Assembly (NCBI GenBank): GCA_030429565.1
Contig: JAUIFE010000026.1
Coordinates: 54,369 to 118,368 of the forward strand
Length of the DNA: 64,000 nt
Origin: Holophagae bacterium
GTDB lineage: Bacteria; Acidobacteriota; Holophagae; Acanthopleuribacterales; Acanthopleuribacteraceae
Direction: 5' to 3'
Below the pieces are notes generated by a model. The model was given only the letters and a program-made list of their open reading frames with translations, was not told the DNA's origin and made no database searches. A program made the position numbers and the translations under genes. Of this stretch, positions 7,727-16,344 are shown in pieces (the first letter of the stretch is position 1; each line of letters starts with the position of its first letter).

Positions 7727-8782
7727 TCAGTATCGCGGCGTGTTTTCGAGTTCCAGCTCGTGGACCCAGCGCAACACTTCGGCGACGGGCTCCAACAGGT
7801 CGGTCGGAATGTAGTGGTCTTCCAACGCGTCCTTGTAAAGCGAACGGGCCAGCGGTACGTTTTGCATGATCGGGATGCCCTCTTCCTCGGCGATTTGCAT
7901 CATGCGTTTGGCCACGTGGTCGGTGCCTTTGGCGAGGACCATCGGCAATTTGGTTTTTTCCTCATCGTAGAACAGGGCGATGGCTATATGGGTCGGGTTG
8001 GTCACCAGTACACTCGCTTTTTTGGTTTTTTGCACGGTGTCGCTGTTGACCAGCTCCTGGTGCAATTGTTTCCGTTTGCTCTTGATAATCGGATCGCCTT
8101 CACTTTCCTTGTACTCGCGTTTGACCTCGTCCTTGGTCATCTTGAGCTTCTTAATGTGTTGGTGTTTTTGAAGGAAAAAGTCAATCGCGGCCACAATCAC
8201 GAAGGCGGCGGCGGTGTAGATGAACACCTGCTTGAGCAAGGCGCCCAGCATCATGCGCACGCCGCTAATGCCGAGGTAGGGAATCTTAAACAGCGGGTCA
8301 ATGGCGTCGCGAATGACGATGTACAGCAAGACCGACAAAAACCCGATTTTGAGGATCGACTTGACCAATTCAATGAGGTTGTTCATCGAAAAGATCTTTT
8401 TTACGCCCTCCACGGGGTTCATTTTCTTGAGGTCGGGTTTGACGGATTCAACCGAAAATAAGAAGCCGACTTGGAAGAAATTGGCCATCACCCCTACAAA
8501 GGCGGCGCCAAACACAAAGGGAATCGAAATGGTGACGACCACGTCGAGCACGGTGTGGATGGTGGCGTCGAGCCCTTCTTTGAAAGGGCGGTCGTAGTAA
8601 AGGGTGGGCACGGTGACCATCTCGGTGAAACGTTCGATGATGTAATCGAACATAATCCACACGAGCATAAAGGTGTAAATGATAATGACCGCTGAGGGAA
8701 TCTCTTTACTCTTGGCGACTTGGCCTTTGTTGCGCGCATCCCTCAGCTTTTTCGGGGTGGGTTGTTCGGTTTTCTCACTCAT
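7727..8782 (-). CDS. sctU: SctU, T3SS switch protein (YscU/FlhB family)
   Basis: The protein has 351 residues. The N-terminus (SEKTEQPTPKKLRDARNKGQV) is the family signature, followed by four membrane helices up to about residue 205 and a cytoplasmic domain. The self-cleavage site NPTH is intact at residues 262-265 (within VTNPTHIAIALFY). Cleavage between Asn and Pro allows the switch from needle to translocator export. The start at 8782 overlaps the end of sctT by 8 nt, which rules out the longer frame beginning at 8827. Confidence 0.97.
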   Translation of the reverse strand: MSEKTEQPTPKKLRDARNKGQVAKSKEIPSAVIIIYTFMLVWIMFDYIIERFTEMVTVPTLYYDRPFKEGLDATIHTVLDVVVTISIPFVFGAAFVGVMANFFQVGFLFSVESVKPDLKKMNPVEGVKKIFSMNNLIELVKSILKIGFLSVLLYIVIRDAIDPLFKIPYLGISGVRMMLGALLKQVFIYTAAAFVIVAAIDFFLQKHQHIKKLKMTKDEVKREYKESEGDPIIKSKRKQLHQELVNSDTVQKTKKASVLVTNPTHIAIALFYDEEKTKLPMVLAKGTDHVAKRMMQIAEEEGIPIMQNVPLARSLYKDALEDHYIPTDLLEPVAEVLRWVHELELENTPRY

Positions 8783-9560
8783 GCAGCACCGTTTGAATGA
8801 AGGTGACCAGACTGCGCAAGCCTTCACCGGATGAACTGATCAGGTAAAAGACGTAGTAGGTATAAATGATGAGCAAGAAGCTGGCGATGCCGGATTTGAT
8901 CGGCATGGCGAGGAAGAACACGTTAAGCGAGGGTGCGAAACGGTTGATGAGGCCCAAACCCAGTTCGGAAACAAACACGGCGATGATGATCGGGGCGGCG
9001 TAAAGGATGGTGTATTCCATGAGCAGGTCGACCAAATCGAGGAAAAACAAGGCGAATTGCGGGTTGAGGGTGGGGTAAAACGAAAAGACCGGCCAAATCA
9101 GGTAGGTCTCAAATAAGCCACCGAGAACCAGTAGTAAACCACCGCTGGATAGGAACAGAACCGCCAGCATTTGCAGAATCATACTGCCGAGCGGCGAGGT
9201 GTTGTGGCCTGAAAGTGGGTCGACGACCTGGGCCATGGTTGTCCCGCGTTGGTTGTCGATAAAGAAGCCGACACTTTCGCCGATCCAGAACACGACGCTA
9301 ATGACAAACCCCATAATCAAGCCGATGAGGACTTCCTTGGAAAGCACGGCCACCAACATCACGGTATCGATTTCGGCGGGCATGTCGGGCCGAACCATGG
9401 GGAACACCAGCAGGGTCAGGCTAATGACGAAACTGTTGCGCACCATGCCTTGCAACACGGTTTGACCAAGGAAGGGGATGACGGCAAACATCGCCAGCAT
9501 GCGCGGCGAGCACACGCCGATGGTGAGAATGATTTGTTTGATTTCATCCAGTTCATTCAT
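8775..9560 (-). CDS. sctT: SctT, T3SS export-gate membrane protein (YscT/FliR family)
   Basis: This hydrophobic protein of 261 residues has about six to eight membrane segments. It contains the family-typical stretch GESVGFFIDNQRGTTMAQVVDPLSG at about residues 90-115. SctT caps the SctR-SctS export channel. The start at 9560 has an AGGA Shine-Dalgarno. The order sctR-sctS-sctT-sctU is that of Ysc and most other T3SSs. The 3' end overlaps sctU by 8 nt. Confidence 0.96.
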   Translation of the reverse strand: MNELDEIKQIILTIGVCSPRMLAMFAVIPFLGQTVLQGMVRNSFVISLTLLVFPMVRPDMPAEIDTVMLVAVLSKEVLIGLIMGFVISVVFWIGESVGFFIDNQRGTTMAQVVDPLSGHNTSPLGSMILQMLAVLFLSSGGLLLVLGGLFETYLIWPVFSFYPTLNPQFALFFLDLVDLLMEYTILYAAPIIIAVFVSELGLGLINRFAPSLNVFFLAMPIKSGIASFLLIIYTYYVFYLISSSGEGLRSLVTFIQTVLHE

Positions 9561-9644
9561 GGGGGTTTCCTGGTTCGTCCGTTGGGTTCAGCCAGGAAGC
9601 GGCCGGCACCATGCGGATTGGATCGGGGTACGGTTCGCCGGCGC

Positions 9645-9914
9645 TTATTTGACGGCGTAAGGAAAGGTTTCGAACATTTTGGTGCCGAACAGAATGAGCT
9701 CGGCCCCGACCCAGCGTGCGGTCAACACGAGGGTCGCGAAAACGGCGAGCAGTTTGACGGCGAAGGACAGGGTTTGTTCCTGGACCTGGGTCAGGGCTTG
9801 AACCAGGCTGACCAAAACCCCGGATACCGAGGCGACGATGATCGGCGGCAAAGACAACACCAAAACCAGCGTCATCGATTGAATCGTCATGTCGATAATG
9901 GTTGCTTCATCCAT
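9645..9914 (-). CDS. sctS: SctS, T3SS export-channel protein (YscS/FliQ family)
   Basis: The protein has 89 residues with two membrane hairpin helices. The family core LSLPPIIVASVSGVLVSLVQALTQVQEQTL is visible at about residues 20-49. Four copies of SctS wrap the SctR pentamer in the export gate. It lies between sctR (25 bp upstream) and sctT (84 bp downstream) on the same strand. Confidence 0.96.
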   Translation of the reverse strand: MDEATIIDMTIQSMTLVLVLSLPPIIVASVSGVLVSLVQALTQVQEQTLSFAVKLLAVFATLVLTARWVGAELILFGTKMFETFPYAVK

Positions 9915-9939
9915 GTGGATCTCCTTGCAACAGCGCGGT

Positions 9940-10596
9940 TTAGCTGTAGGTCAAAACCAAACCGTGAATCAGGCGCGCCCAGCCGTCCAAAAGGACGAAG
10001 AGCAGTAGTTTAAACGGCAGTGAAATGGTCATTGGCGAAACCATCATCATGCCCATCGCCAACAGGATGTTCGAGACAACCAAGTCGATGGCGATAAAGG
10101 GTAGGTACAACATAAAACCGATTTGGAAAGCAGCGGTCAGTTCGCTAACCGTAAACGCCGGAATTAACACCAAGAAATCGTCGTCTTTAAGCGCTTCGGC
10201 GTCTTCCTTGGGCCACAGCGCTTTGGCGGAACGCATGAAGAACTTGCGCTCGCGCGGATGGCTGTGGTTCAACAAAAACGCCCGAAAGGGTTCCTTGGCT
10301 TTCATGGCGGCATCGGCGACACTCTCAAAACTACTTTCCTCGATTTGGGCCTCGCGGAAAATTTGATAGGCGTCGTTGCCGACGGGGGCCATCACGTAAA
10401 TCGTCAAAATGATGGCCAGCCCGTTGATGACCATGTTGGGCGGGATGTTTTGAATCCCCAAGGCGTTGCGAACCAACGACAGGACCACGACCAACTTGAT
10501 GAACGAGGTGACCATAATGGCGACAAACGGGGCGAGCGATAACATCACCAAAATAATGATGATGTAGAGCGGGTTAGGCATAGCGAACTGTTCCAT
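9940..10596 (-). CDS. sctR: SctR, T3SS export-channel core protein (YscR/FliP family)
   Basis: The protein has 218 residues. It contains the family signatures FIKLVVVLSLVRNALGIQN-PPNMV near residues 32-55 and IPAFTVSELTAAFQIGFMLYLPFIAIDLVV at about 140-170, with the MGMMMVSP motif after it. SctR forms the pentameric pore of the export apparatus. The gene has a short spacing to sctQ and to sctS. Only flagellar FliP would be an alternative, and the neighbours exclude it. Confidence 0.97.
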   Translation of the reverse strand: MEQFAMPNPLYIIIILVMLSLAPFVAIMVTSFIKLVVVLSLVRNALGIQNIPPNMVINGLAIILTIYVMAPVGNDAYQIFREAQIEESSFESVADAAMKAKEPFRAFLLNHSHPRERKFFMRSAKALWPKEDAEALKDDDFLVLIPAFTVSELTAAFQIGFMLYLPFIAIDLVVSNILLAMGMMMVSPMTISLPFKLLLFVLLDGWARLIHGLVLTYS

Positions 10597-10643
10597 AGCG
10601 GAAACTCCGTGGGTGCTGACAAATAAGGAACTGGGTTAAGGGG

Positions 10644-10907
10644 TTAGTGGTCGAAAAGCTCCAGGAACCGGACGCCGAGACTGTCTTCCACTTGTACCAA
10701 TTCGCCGCGGCCAATCAGTTTGCCGTTGGCGCGAATGGCGACGGGTTTCTCCAAGGGCTGTTCCAAATCAATGACGAATCCTGGCTGAATGGCGCGCAAG
10801 TCGCCCAAGTTGATCTCTTTGCGACCGATCTCAAACACCATGTTGATGTCGAGTTGGTCCAATCCGTCCGCCATTTCGTTTTCGTTGCCTTCGTGTTGTT
10901 CTTGCAT
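10644..10907 (-). CDS. SctQ-C, predicted internal translation product of sctQ
   Basis: In Yersinia and several other systems, sctQ is translated twice, and a free C-terminal SpoA fragment joins full-length SctQ in the sorting platform. Here an in-frame ATG at 10907 is preceded by GGTGGAG (complement at 10917-10923), nine bases upstream. A further ATG at 10913 sits only three bases from it. The product would be 87 (or 89) residues containing the whole SpoA domain, close to the length of YscQ-C. This is a prediction from the sequence, not shown by experiment. Confidence 0.6.
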   Translation of the reverse strand: MQEQHEGNENEMADGLDQLDINMVFEIGRKEINLGDLRAIQPGFVIDLEQPLEKPVAIRANGKLIGRGELVQVEDSLGVRFLELFDH

Positions 10908-11696
10908 TTCCATTTTCTCCACCGTGAAGATTGATTGATTCAGGTTGCCGACCATCACCATGTCGCCGGGAACGCGCAACATCGCCATGCCGTGGAAACC
11001 TGCGAGGTTGGGGTCGAGACCGCACTGATCAAACAGCACAATGTCGTGGAGCCCCAAGTTGCGCACGTCACCCAATTTGATCGAGGTAAACCCGATTTCA
11101 ACGCGTGCGCCAAAAGGCATATTCTCCCAGGTCGTGAAGGCAAATGCCTGAATTTTTTCGAGAAGATCGGCGAACAAGGCCATCGCGTTGCCCTTGAAGC
11201 TAATCTGCCCGCGAATCGGTCGCTGGTCGGCGACGCGAATTAACTGAAAAAACAAAGTGCGGCCGTAATCGGCGAAAAAGGCGTCAAAGGCGGCCTGGTC
11301 GGCGACGGGATAAAGCACCTGGCGCACATGGCTGTGCAGGCCTGACCACATTTCAAAACGTTTCATGGTTGCTTCGAAGACGGTTTCGAAGACGGCGTTG
11401 CGCAGCTCTTCCGGCATCTGAGCCGGGGAAAGGTTGCCGACCACCTCACTGACATTGGTCATGAAGTCCATGTGCTCCAGACTGATGCGGGCTTGGCTTT
11501 CGCCTGCGCCGATCTCAAGTGCCAGTGCCGGTTGATAGATAAACGGGACCGGCGAGAACTTGACCTGGTAGGCCTGATCGCCGAGGGTCACGCCGAAACA
11601 GCCGTTTTTGCGGAAGATACGGTTGAGCAAATAGGCTTCGTGACCGGGCATGGTGCGCGGTTCGAATTGGGTGATGCTCGGGGTTTGGGTGCTCAT
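10644..11696 (-). CDS. sctQ: SctQ, T3SS cytoplasmic sorting-platform (C-ring) protein
   Basis: The protein has 350 residues of the YscQ/SpaO/FliN-FliM family, forming the pods of the sorting platform. The N-terminal two-thirds is variable. The C-terminal SpoA (surface presentation of antigens) domain is at about residues 275-345, with VFEIGRKEINLGDLRAIQPG and RANGKLIGRGELVQVEDSLGVRF. Its place between sctP and sctR matches Ysc operons. A second start site inside the gene is listed separately. The segment before it is Glu-rich and probably a linker. Confidence 0.93.
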   Translation of the reverse strand: MSTQTPSITQFEPRTMPGHEAYLLNRIFRKNGCFGVTLGDQAYQVKFSPVPFIYQPALALEIGAGESQARISLEHMDFMTNVSEVVGNLSPAQMPEELRNAVFETVFEATMKRFEMWSGLHSHVRQVLYPVADQAAFDAFFADYGRTLFFQLIRVADQRPIRGQISFKGNAMALFADLLEKIQAFAFTTWENMPFGARVEIGFTSIKLGDVRNLGLHDIVLFDQCGLDPNLAGFHGMAMLRVPGDMVMVGNLNQSIFTVEKMEMQEQHEGNENEMADGLDQLDINMVFEIGRKEINLGDLRAIQPGFVIDLEQPLEKPVAIRANGKLIGRGELVQVEDSLGVRFLELFDH

Positions 11697-11749
11697 GGTT
11701 GCCGCCTTTGCGTGGGTGTGTGGGGATTGTTGCGCCGGTTACGCCGGGC

Positions 11750-13084
11750 CTAGGGTTCGTCTTGACCTTCAACTTCGTCGGCGAGGTTGCGCCGGTTGCG
11801 CGAACGGCCGTCGCTGTCGCGACCCGAATGATTGTTGCCGGCCTCGGCGCCGGCCTCGTCGAATTGCAAACGCACGTTGACCTCGTTGTTACGCAGCCGT
11901 TCCTTGAGGAAATACTGCAGGCCGTCGGCGCGTTCGTTGAGCAGGCGATAGGCGTCGGTGTCTTTGGTCACCAGTTGAATTTCCAGTTGGCCGCCGTGAC
12001 GCGAAATGCGCACCTCGGTTTCCGGCAACACGGAATTTTTGATCATCAGGCGTACTTCGTCTTTGCTGTTGTTCATCGAGGTGTTGGATACCAAAATGCG
12101 GTCGACGATCTTTTCGGCGATATCGCTAATCATCTGTACTGATTTGGTGGCTTGCACCTTGCCGACATCGTTGCTTTGGGTGTTCTGTTGCAACATGCCG
12201 AGAATGGCCTCGCCGGTGTTTTGGGGTTGGTGCGAACCGTCACCGCCGGAGCCACTGGAACTGTCACCGTCGCCCTGGCGGCGTTGCAGACCGGCGAGAA
12301 TGTGGTCGCCACTGAGCTGGGCCGCGCCGGTTTCCTTGGTGCCGGTGCCTTCGGTTCGGACGGCGCTGTCGGGTAAGGGTTTGCCCAAAGTCGGCGCTTT
12401 TTTGGGCGGCGGGTTAAAACCCTGCCACTGGACTTGGTTGTTCGTCGTTGCGCTCTGGGTGGCGGCGTTGTTGTCGGCCGGGGTTTGGGTGCCCGTGGTG
12501 GTAGCGCTTTCGGTGCCGCCGGTGTGCGCCGAAGGGTTGGTTGGATTGGTTGCAGGCGGGCGCGGCGCCGCTTCGTTTCCTGGGCGTGGGCTGGGGGCGT
12601 TGCCGAACCGCGGCTCGTTGTTGTCCCGATACGACTCGCTCGGCTGCTCAGAAAGTGTGCTTGTTTGTTGCTCTCGCGAAGGGGTTTTGCGTGGGGTCTC
12701 GCCGAACGGCTTGTGTTCTGTATCCTTGTCGTCGCCATTCTCCGGCGACGGTTGACGACCCTGCTCTTCACGGCGGCGCGCGACGCGTTCTTGGCGGTCG
12801 CGCTGCTGCTTTTGCAGTGATTTCATCTGTTCGTCGCTGGGGTTTTCGAGCGGCATGTCCGGGTCCCAATCGTCGCGACCTTTTGATTCTGATTTCGGCT
12901 CGTTGCGTTCGTACAAGGCCATTGGCGAGCGTTCGCCCTGGTCGCGCGATGTTTGCTCGCGCTGTCGCTGCCGCATCATATCGTTAAAAACCTGCTGGTC
13001 GCGCGCTGACGGCGCGCTGGGTTGCGGCGCGGTGTCCCGCTCGGGTTGCGGGCTGTTTGGTTGGGTGGGGTTAATCGGTTTCAT
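11750..13084 (-). CDS. sctP: SctP, needle-length ruler and substrate-switch protein
   Basis: The protein has 444 residues. The first 290 are low-complexity and disordered (rich in Gln, Pro, Ser, Thr, Asn and charged residues), as expected of a molecular ruler. The folded T3S4 switch domain is at about residues 300-415 and contains VRLMIKNSVLPETEVRISRH and LEIQLVTKDTDAYRLLNERA. A short charged tail follows. SctP (YscP) measures the needle and triggers the SctU-dependent switch. It lies between sctO and sctQ, as in Yersinia. The assignment rests on position and C-terminal domain, because the ruler part is not conserved between species. Confidence 0.85.
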   Translation of the reverse strand: MKPINPTQPNSPQPERDTAPQPSAPSARDQQVFNDMMRQRQREQTSRDQGERSPMALYERNEPKSESKGRDDWDPDMPLENPSDEQMKSLQKQQRDRQERVARRREEQGRQPSPENGDDKDTEHKPFGETPRKTPSREQQTSTLSEQPSESYRDNNEPRFGNAPSPRPGNEAAPRPPATNPTNPSAHTGGTESATTTGTQTPADNNAATQSATTNNQVQWQGFNPPPKKAPTLGKPLPDSAVRTEGTGTKETGAAQLSGDHILAGLQRRQGDGDSSSGSGGDGSHQPQNTGEAILGMLQQNTQSNDVGKVQATKSVQMISDIAEKIVDRILVSNTSMNNSKDEVRLMIKNSVLPETEVRISRHGGQLEIQLVTKDTDAYRLLNERADGLQYFLKERLRNNEVNVRLQFDEAGAEAGNNHSGRDSDGRSRNRRNLADEVEGQDEP

Positions 13085-13108
13085 AGGGCTCTCCAGCAGG
13101 GTTTCGGG

Positions 13109-13627
13109 TTACCAGTCGTTGCTAAGCCAATCGTCGTCGTCTTCGTCGTCGGCATCTTCGTCTTTGCGTTTGGTAAAGTCCTCGGCTTCCTTCTCTTGTT
13201 TGTCGTTTTCCTCGGTTAGTTTCTCGTCGAGCCAGATCTTTTTGTGCTCTTCGATTTTCTGGCGGTCCTTAATCGAGGCCTTGTGTTTTTGGATGGCGGT
13301 TTCGACCGCTTTCTCGGCGTCGACCTTGGCGCGTTTGGCGTCCTCGATGGCTTTTTCAAAGGCTAAATCGCGTTGGCGCAGCATAAAAACGCGTTCTTTG
13401 AGGTCGTCCAAGTCTTTTAATTTGACCTGTTTCCCTTTGATTCCATCATACAGTTCAATTTCGCGCTTCAGTCGCCAAGCGACGTATTCCTCCTTTTCTT
13501 TGATTTTGCCTTCAATTTCGCGGGCGGCTTCCTCGACTTTGTATTTGGCGACGGTGACGGCCTGGGCGGCTTCGTCCTCGCGCATGTTGCGTATGTTGAG
13601 CAGGTCTTGTAAGACGTATTTGATCAT
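13109..13627 (-). CDS. sctO: SctO, T3SS central stalk protein (YscO/FliJ-like)
   Basis: This highly charged, almost entirely helical protein of 172 residues has heptad character through most of its length and a very acidic tail (EDADDEDDDDW). YscO links the hexameric ATPase SctN to the export gate SctV. The fold and the location between sctN (25 bp) and sctP (24 bp) define the assignment; sequence identity in this family is always low. Confidence 0.85.
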   Translation of the reverse strand: MIKYVLQDLLNIRNMREDEAAQAVTVAKYKVEEAAREIEGKIKEKEEYVAWRLKREIELYDGIKGKQVKLKDLDDLKERVFMLRQRDLAFEKAIEDAKRAKVDAEKAVETAIQKHKASIKDRQKIEEHKKIWLDEKLTEENDKQEKEAEDFTKRKDEDADDEDDDDWLSNDW

Positions 13628-13652
13628 GTGCCGCGTTTCCTCCGGATGATCC

Positions 13653-14984
13653 TTAAGAAACGAGCTGGATCATGCGCTGCAGCGATTCCTCAAACGACAT
13701 CTTCTCGTCCGTGCTCTGGCGCAGGAACTCGTTAATTTGGTCGACCTTGGCCAGGGCCAAGTCGGCCATTTTATCGGAACCCTTTTTGTATTCACCAATT
13801 TGAACGAGCAACTCGATTTCCTGGTACTTGGCGAGGATCGAGCGCAGGCGTTCGGCGGCTTTGCGGTGTTCGGGGGTCACGACGGCGTTCATGACGCGGC
13901 TGGCACTGGCGAGCACGTCGATGGCGGGGTAGTGGTTGGCTTTGGCGAGCTTGCGCGACAGGATGATGTGGCCGTCGAGAATGGATCGGGTTTCATCGGC
14001 GACGGGTTCGGTCATGTCGTCGCCCTCGACGAGGACGGTGTAAAGCGCGGTAATCGAGCCTTTGTCCGAGCGACCGGCGCGTTCCATTAAAAGCGGCAGG
14101 GTGGTGAAAACGGAGGGTGGGAAACCGCGACGGGTCGGCGGTTCGCCGGCGGCCAAACCGATTTCGCGTTGGGCACGGGCGAAGCGGGTGACGGAGTCCA
14201 TCATCAGCAATACGCGTTTGCCTTGGTCGCGGTAGTACTCGGCGACGGCGGTTGCGACGTAGGCGGCTTTGAGGCGTTCCATCGAGGATTTGTCGGACGT
14301 GGCGCACACGATCACCGATTTTTTGATGCCCTCGGGACCCAAGTCGTGTTCGATAAATTCGCGAACCTCACGGCCGCGTTCACCGATGAGGGCCAAAACG
14401 GTGACGTCGACGTCGGCGCCTTTGACGAGCATCGAGAGCAGGGTTGATTTACCTCCGCCGGCGGCGGCGAAAATGCCCATGCGTTGGCCTTCACCGCACG
14501 TTAGGACGCCGTCGAGACAGCGCAGGCCCAGCGGTTGTGGGGTATCGATGATTTGGCGTTTGAGCGGGTCGGGCGGCTCGGCGTAAACCGGATAGTAATC
14601 GGAAGCGTGCAAGGGCCCTTTGGTGTCTTCGTCGAGGGGTTGCCCTAGGCCGTCCAACACGCGGCCCATCAGTTCGGGACCGACGGGAACCATGTGGATT
14701 TTACCGGTCGGAATGACCTCGGCGGCGGATGAGATGCCGACCATGTTGCCGAGCGGGGTCAGCAACGCACAACCTTTAGAGAAGCCGACGACCTCGGTTT
14801 GAACTTCCAGGTCTTCCCACGGGTTTTTGAGGATGCAGATCTCGCCGATTTTAACGGCGGGCACGACGGCGCGAATAATGGTGCCGACGACCTGAACCAC
14901 CCGGCCTTTGACCTCAAGCGGGATGGTTTCTTCAATCGCATTCTTGAGTACTTCTGTGATGTAACCTAAACTGCTGCCCTTCAT
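13653..14984 (-). CDS. sctN: SctN, T3SS hexameric ATPase
   Basis: This F1-beta-like ATPase of 443 residues detaches chaperones and unfolds substrates. The Walker A region is GIFAAAGGGKST (lysine about 179), and Walker B is VLLMMDSVTR (aspartate about 263). The signature GERGREVREFIE lies at 201-212 and PPTRRGFPPSVFTTLP at about 282-297. The length is typical of the family (about 430-450). Together with sctL, sctK, sctO and sctQ it encodes the cytoplasmic complex. Flagellar FliI is excluded by context. Confidence 0.97.
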   Translation of the reverse strand: MKGSSLGYITEVLKNAIEETIPLEVKGRVVQVVGTIIRAVVPAVKIGEICILKNPWEDLEVQTEVVGFSKGCALLTPLGNMVGISSAAEVIPTGKIHMVPVGPELMGRVLDGLGQPLDEDTKGPLHASDYYPVYAEPPDPLKRQIIDTPQPLGLRCLDGVLTCGEGQRMGIFAAAGGGKSTLLSMLVKGADVDVTVLALIGERGREVREFIEHDLGPEGIKKSVIVCATSDKSSMERLKAAYVATAVAEYYRDQGKRVLLMMDSVTRFARAQREIGLAAGEPPTRRGFPPSVFTTLPLLMERAGRSDKGSITALYTVLVEGDDMTEPVADETRSILDGHIILSRKLAKANHYPAIDVLASASRVMNAVVTPEHRKAAERLRSILAKYQEIELLVQIGEYKKGSDKMADLALAKVDQINEFLRQSTDEKMSFEESLQRMIQLVS

Positions 14985-15028
14985 CGGCCGGCGCTCCTGG
15001 TGGGAATGGGTGAATTGGGTGGTCGCGA

Positions 15029-15652
15029 TTAGCGACGGCTCTCAAATGCTTTTTTGAGGGCGGTGCGAATCGCGTTGAGTTGGATATCCAAGCTGGCGTC
15101 GACAACGCCGATTTCGCTTTCGAGCAGACAGCCGCCTTCTTGCAGGCGACCATCGGCGACGACGTCGATAAAGTTAATCGACGGGAAGTCGGCCATGATG
15201 GTGGTCAGGTTTTCGCGGACGGTCTCCAGTTGTTGGGGGGCGACGCGCAGGGTGACCTGTTTTTGGTTGCGGGCGACGGCTAAAACCGAACGCACGATGC
15301 GCAAGATCAGGTCGCGGTCGTCGAACTCACCCAAAATCTTTTTGACGGCCAACAAGACGGTATCGGTAATTTCGTTTTCCACTTTGGCGAAGTAGTTGAC
15401 GGTCGCTTCGATGGTATCCATCATTTGCAGCGAGAGGTTGAACTTGCCTTCCTCGAGGCCGTCGTCATAGCCGCGTTTCTTTTCGCTTTCATAGACGGTG
15501 CGCGCTTCGGCGACGATACGGTCGGCTTCGGCACGGGCGGCTTCGATCAGCTCGTGGACCTGGGTATAGGCCTGATACTCGTCGGCCTTAATCACCTTTT
15601 TTCCCGGGCTAAAGGCAAAACCCTCTTTTTTTAGCCTAACAAAGGTGCCCAT
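15029..15652 (-). CDS. sctL: SctL, T3SS ATPase stator (YscL/FliH family)
   Basis: The protein has 207 residues. The N-terminus carries a strand-forming region, followed by a long alanine/glutamate-rich helix (about 35-65) and the C-terminal FliH-like domain. It bridges SctN to the SctQ pods and inhibits the ATPase until docking. The start at 15652 overlaps the 3' end of sctK by 22 nt, and sctN follows at 44 bp. Conserved features include GCLLESEIGVVDASLDIQL near the C-terminus, typical of the family. Confidence 0.92.
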   Translation of the reverse strand: MGTFVRLKKEGFAFSPGKKVIKADEYQAYTQVHELIEAARAEADRIVAEARTVYESEKKRGYDDGLEEGKFNLSLQMMDTIEATVNYFAKVENEITDTVLLAVKKILGEFDDRDLILRIVRSVLAVARNQKQVTLRVAPQQLETVRENLTTIMADFPSINFIDVVADGRLQEGGCLLESEIGVVDASLDIQLNAIRTALKKAFESRR

Positions 15653-16344
15653 TGTGGATATACCTCGTGTACAAGAATTTTCTTAATAATACGCCAGGCG
15701 CTCTCTTTTTTGAGGTTACGCCACGCGCGTTGTTTGTCGCCGACCCGTTGGTTGGGATCGAGGTCAAGCCCCGCGTCTTTGGGAAACTTAAATTGCAAGC
15801 GTTGCACAATGCTGGTGGGTTCGCCGTAAAAGCAGGCGTGCAGGAGTTGTCGACCGCAGACTTGGGCGAACGCCGGCAGGCTTTGTTCGTCGGTTTGGCG
15901 CGGTACGGGGAACTCGAGGTTGCCGAGTAGGAAGGGCGCCTTTTTGAGGGCGAAACGGTAGCCTTCCTCACCCAGTTCGCGGCGCATGGCCAGCACTTCG
16001 TGTTTGAGAATGACCTTCTGAATTTTGGGTGCGTTGAGGGCGATGCCGGCGAGGTTGGCCGATTGGATCAGGTGTTCCGGGGCGAACAGGGCCAGGCGGC
16101 GCGAGGAGGCTTCGAAGTTGTAGCAGTAATCGTCGTCCAAGCCGTAGTGGTCTAGCAGGTGCTGGGCCAACTTGCGTTCGGCGGCGGGGGTGGTGCGCAG
16201 GCGTTGAAACAAGTCGGGGTCGACCACGCCTTCCAGCCAGGACGGGTGCATGTAGCGGGTGGGCAGGGTGTTGAACTCGTGAATCAGCGACAGCAGTTCG
16301 GTATCGCCTTTCTTGAGCAGGTAACCCAGGTAGGATTTACGCAT
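15631..16344 (-). CDS. sctK: SctK, sorting-platform adaptor (YscK/PscK family)
   Basis: The protein has 237 residues and links the cytoplasmic domain of SctD to the SctQ pods. The YscK-like core is at about residues 70-150: a run of LALFAPEHLIQSANLAGIAL followed by an (I/V)LKHEVLAMRRELGEEGYRFALKKAPFLLG segment. The ATG at 16344 is embedded in the last codons of sctJ (ATGCGTAA, 8-nt overlap), so coupled translation is likely. A longer frame from 16359 is possible but less well placed. SctK occurs mainly in Ysc-type systems. Confidence 0.87.
   Translation of the reverse strand: MRKSYLGYLLKKGDTELLSLIHEFNTLPTRYMHPSWLEGVVDPDLFQRLRTTPAAERKLAQHLLDHYGLDDDYCYNFEASSRRLALFAPEHLIQSANLAGIALNAPKIQKVILKHEVLAMRRELGEEGYRFALKKAPFLLGNLEFPVPRQTDEQSLPAFAQVCGRQLLHACFYGEPTSIVQRLQFKFPKDAGLDLDPNQRVGDKQRAWRNLKKESAWRIIKKILVHEVYPQWAPLLG

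Noticed and set aside
9645..14984. The sctN-sctS genes as flagellar homologues
   Set aside because: Secretin, needle, translocators and SctX/SctY are present, and no flagellin, hook or rod gene is seen.
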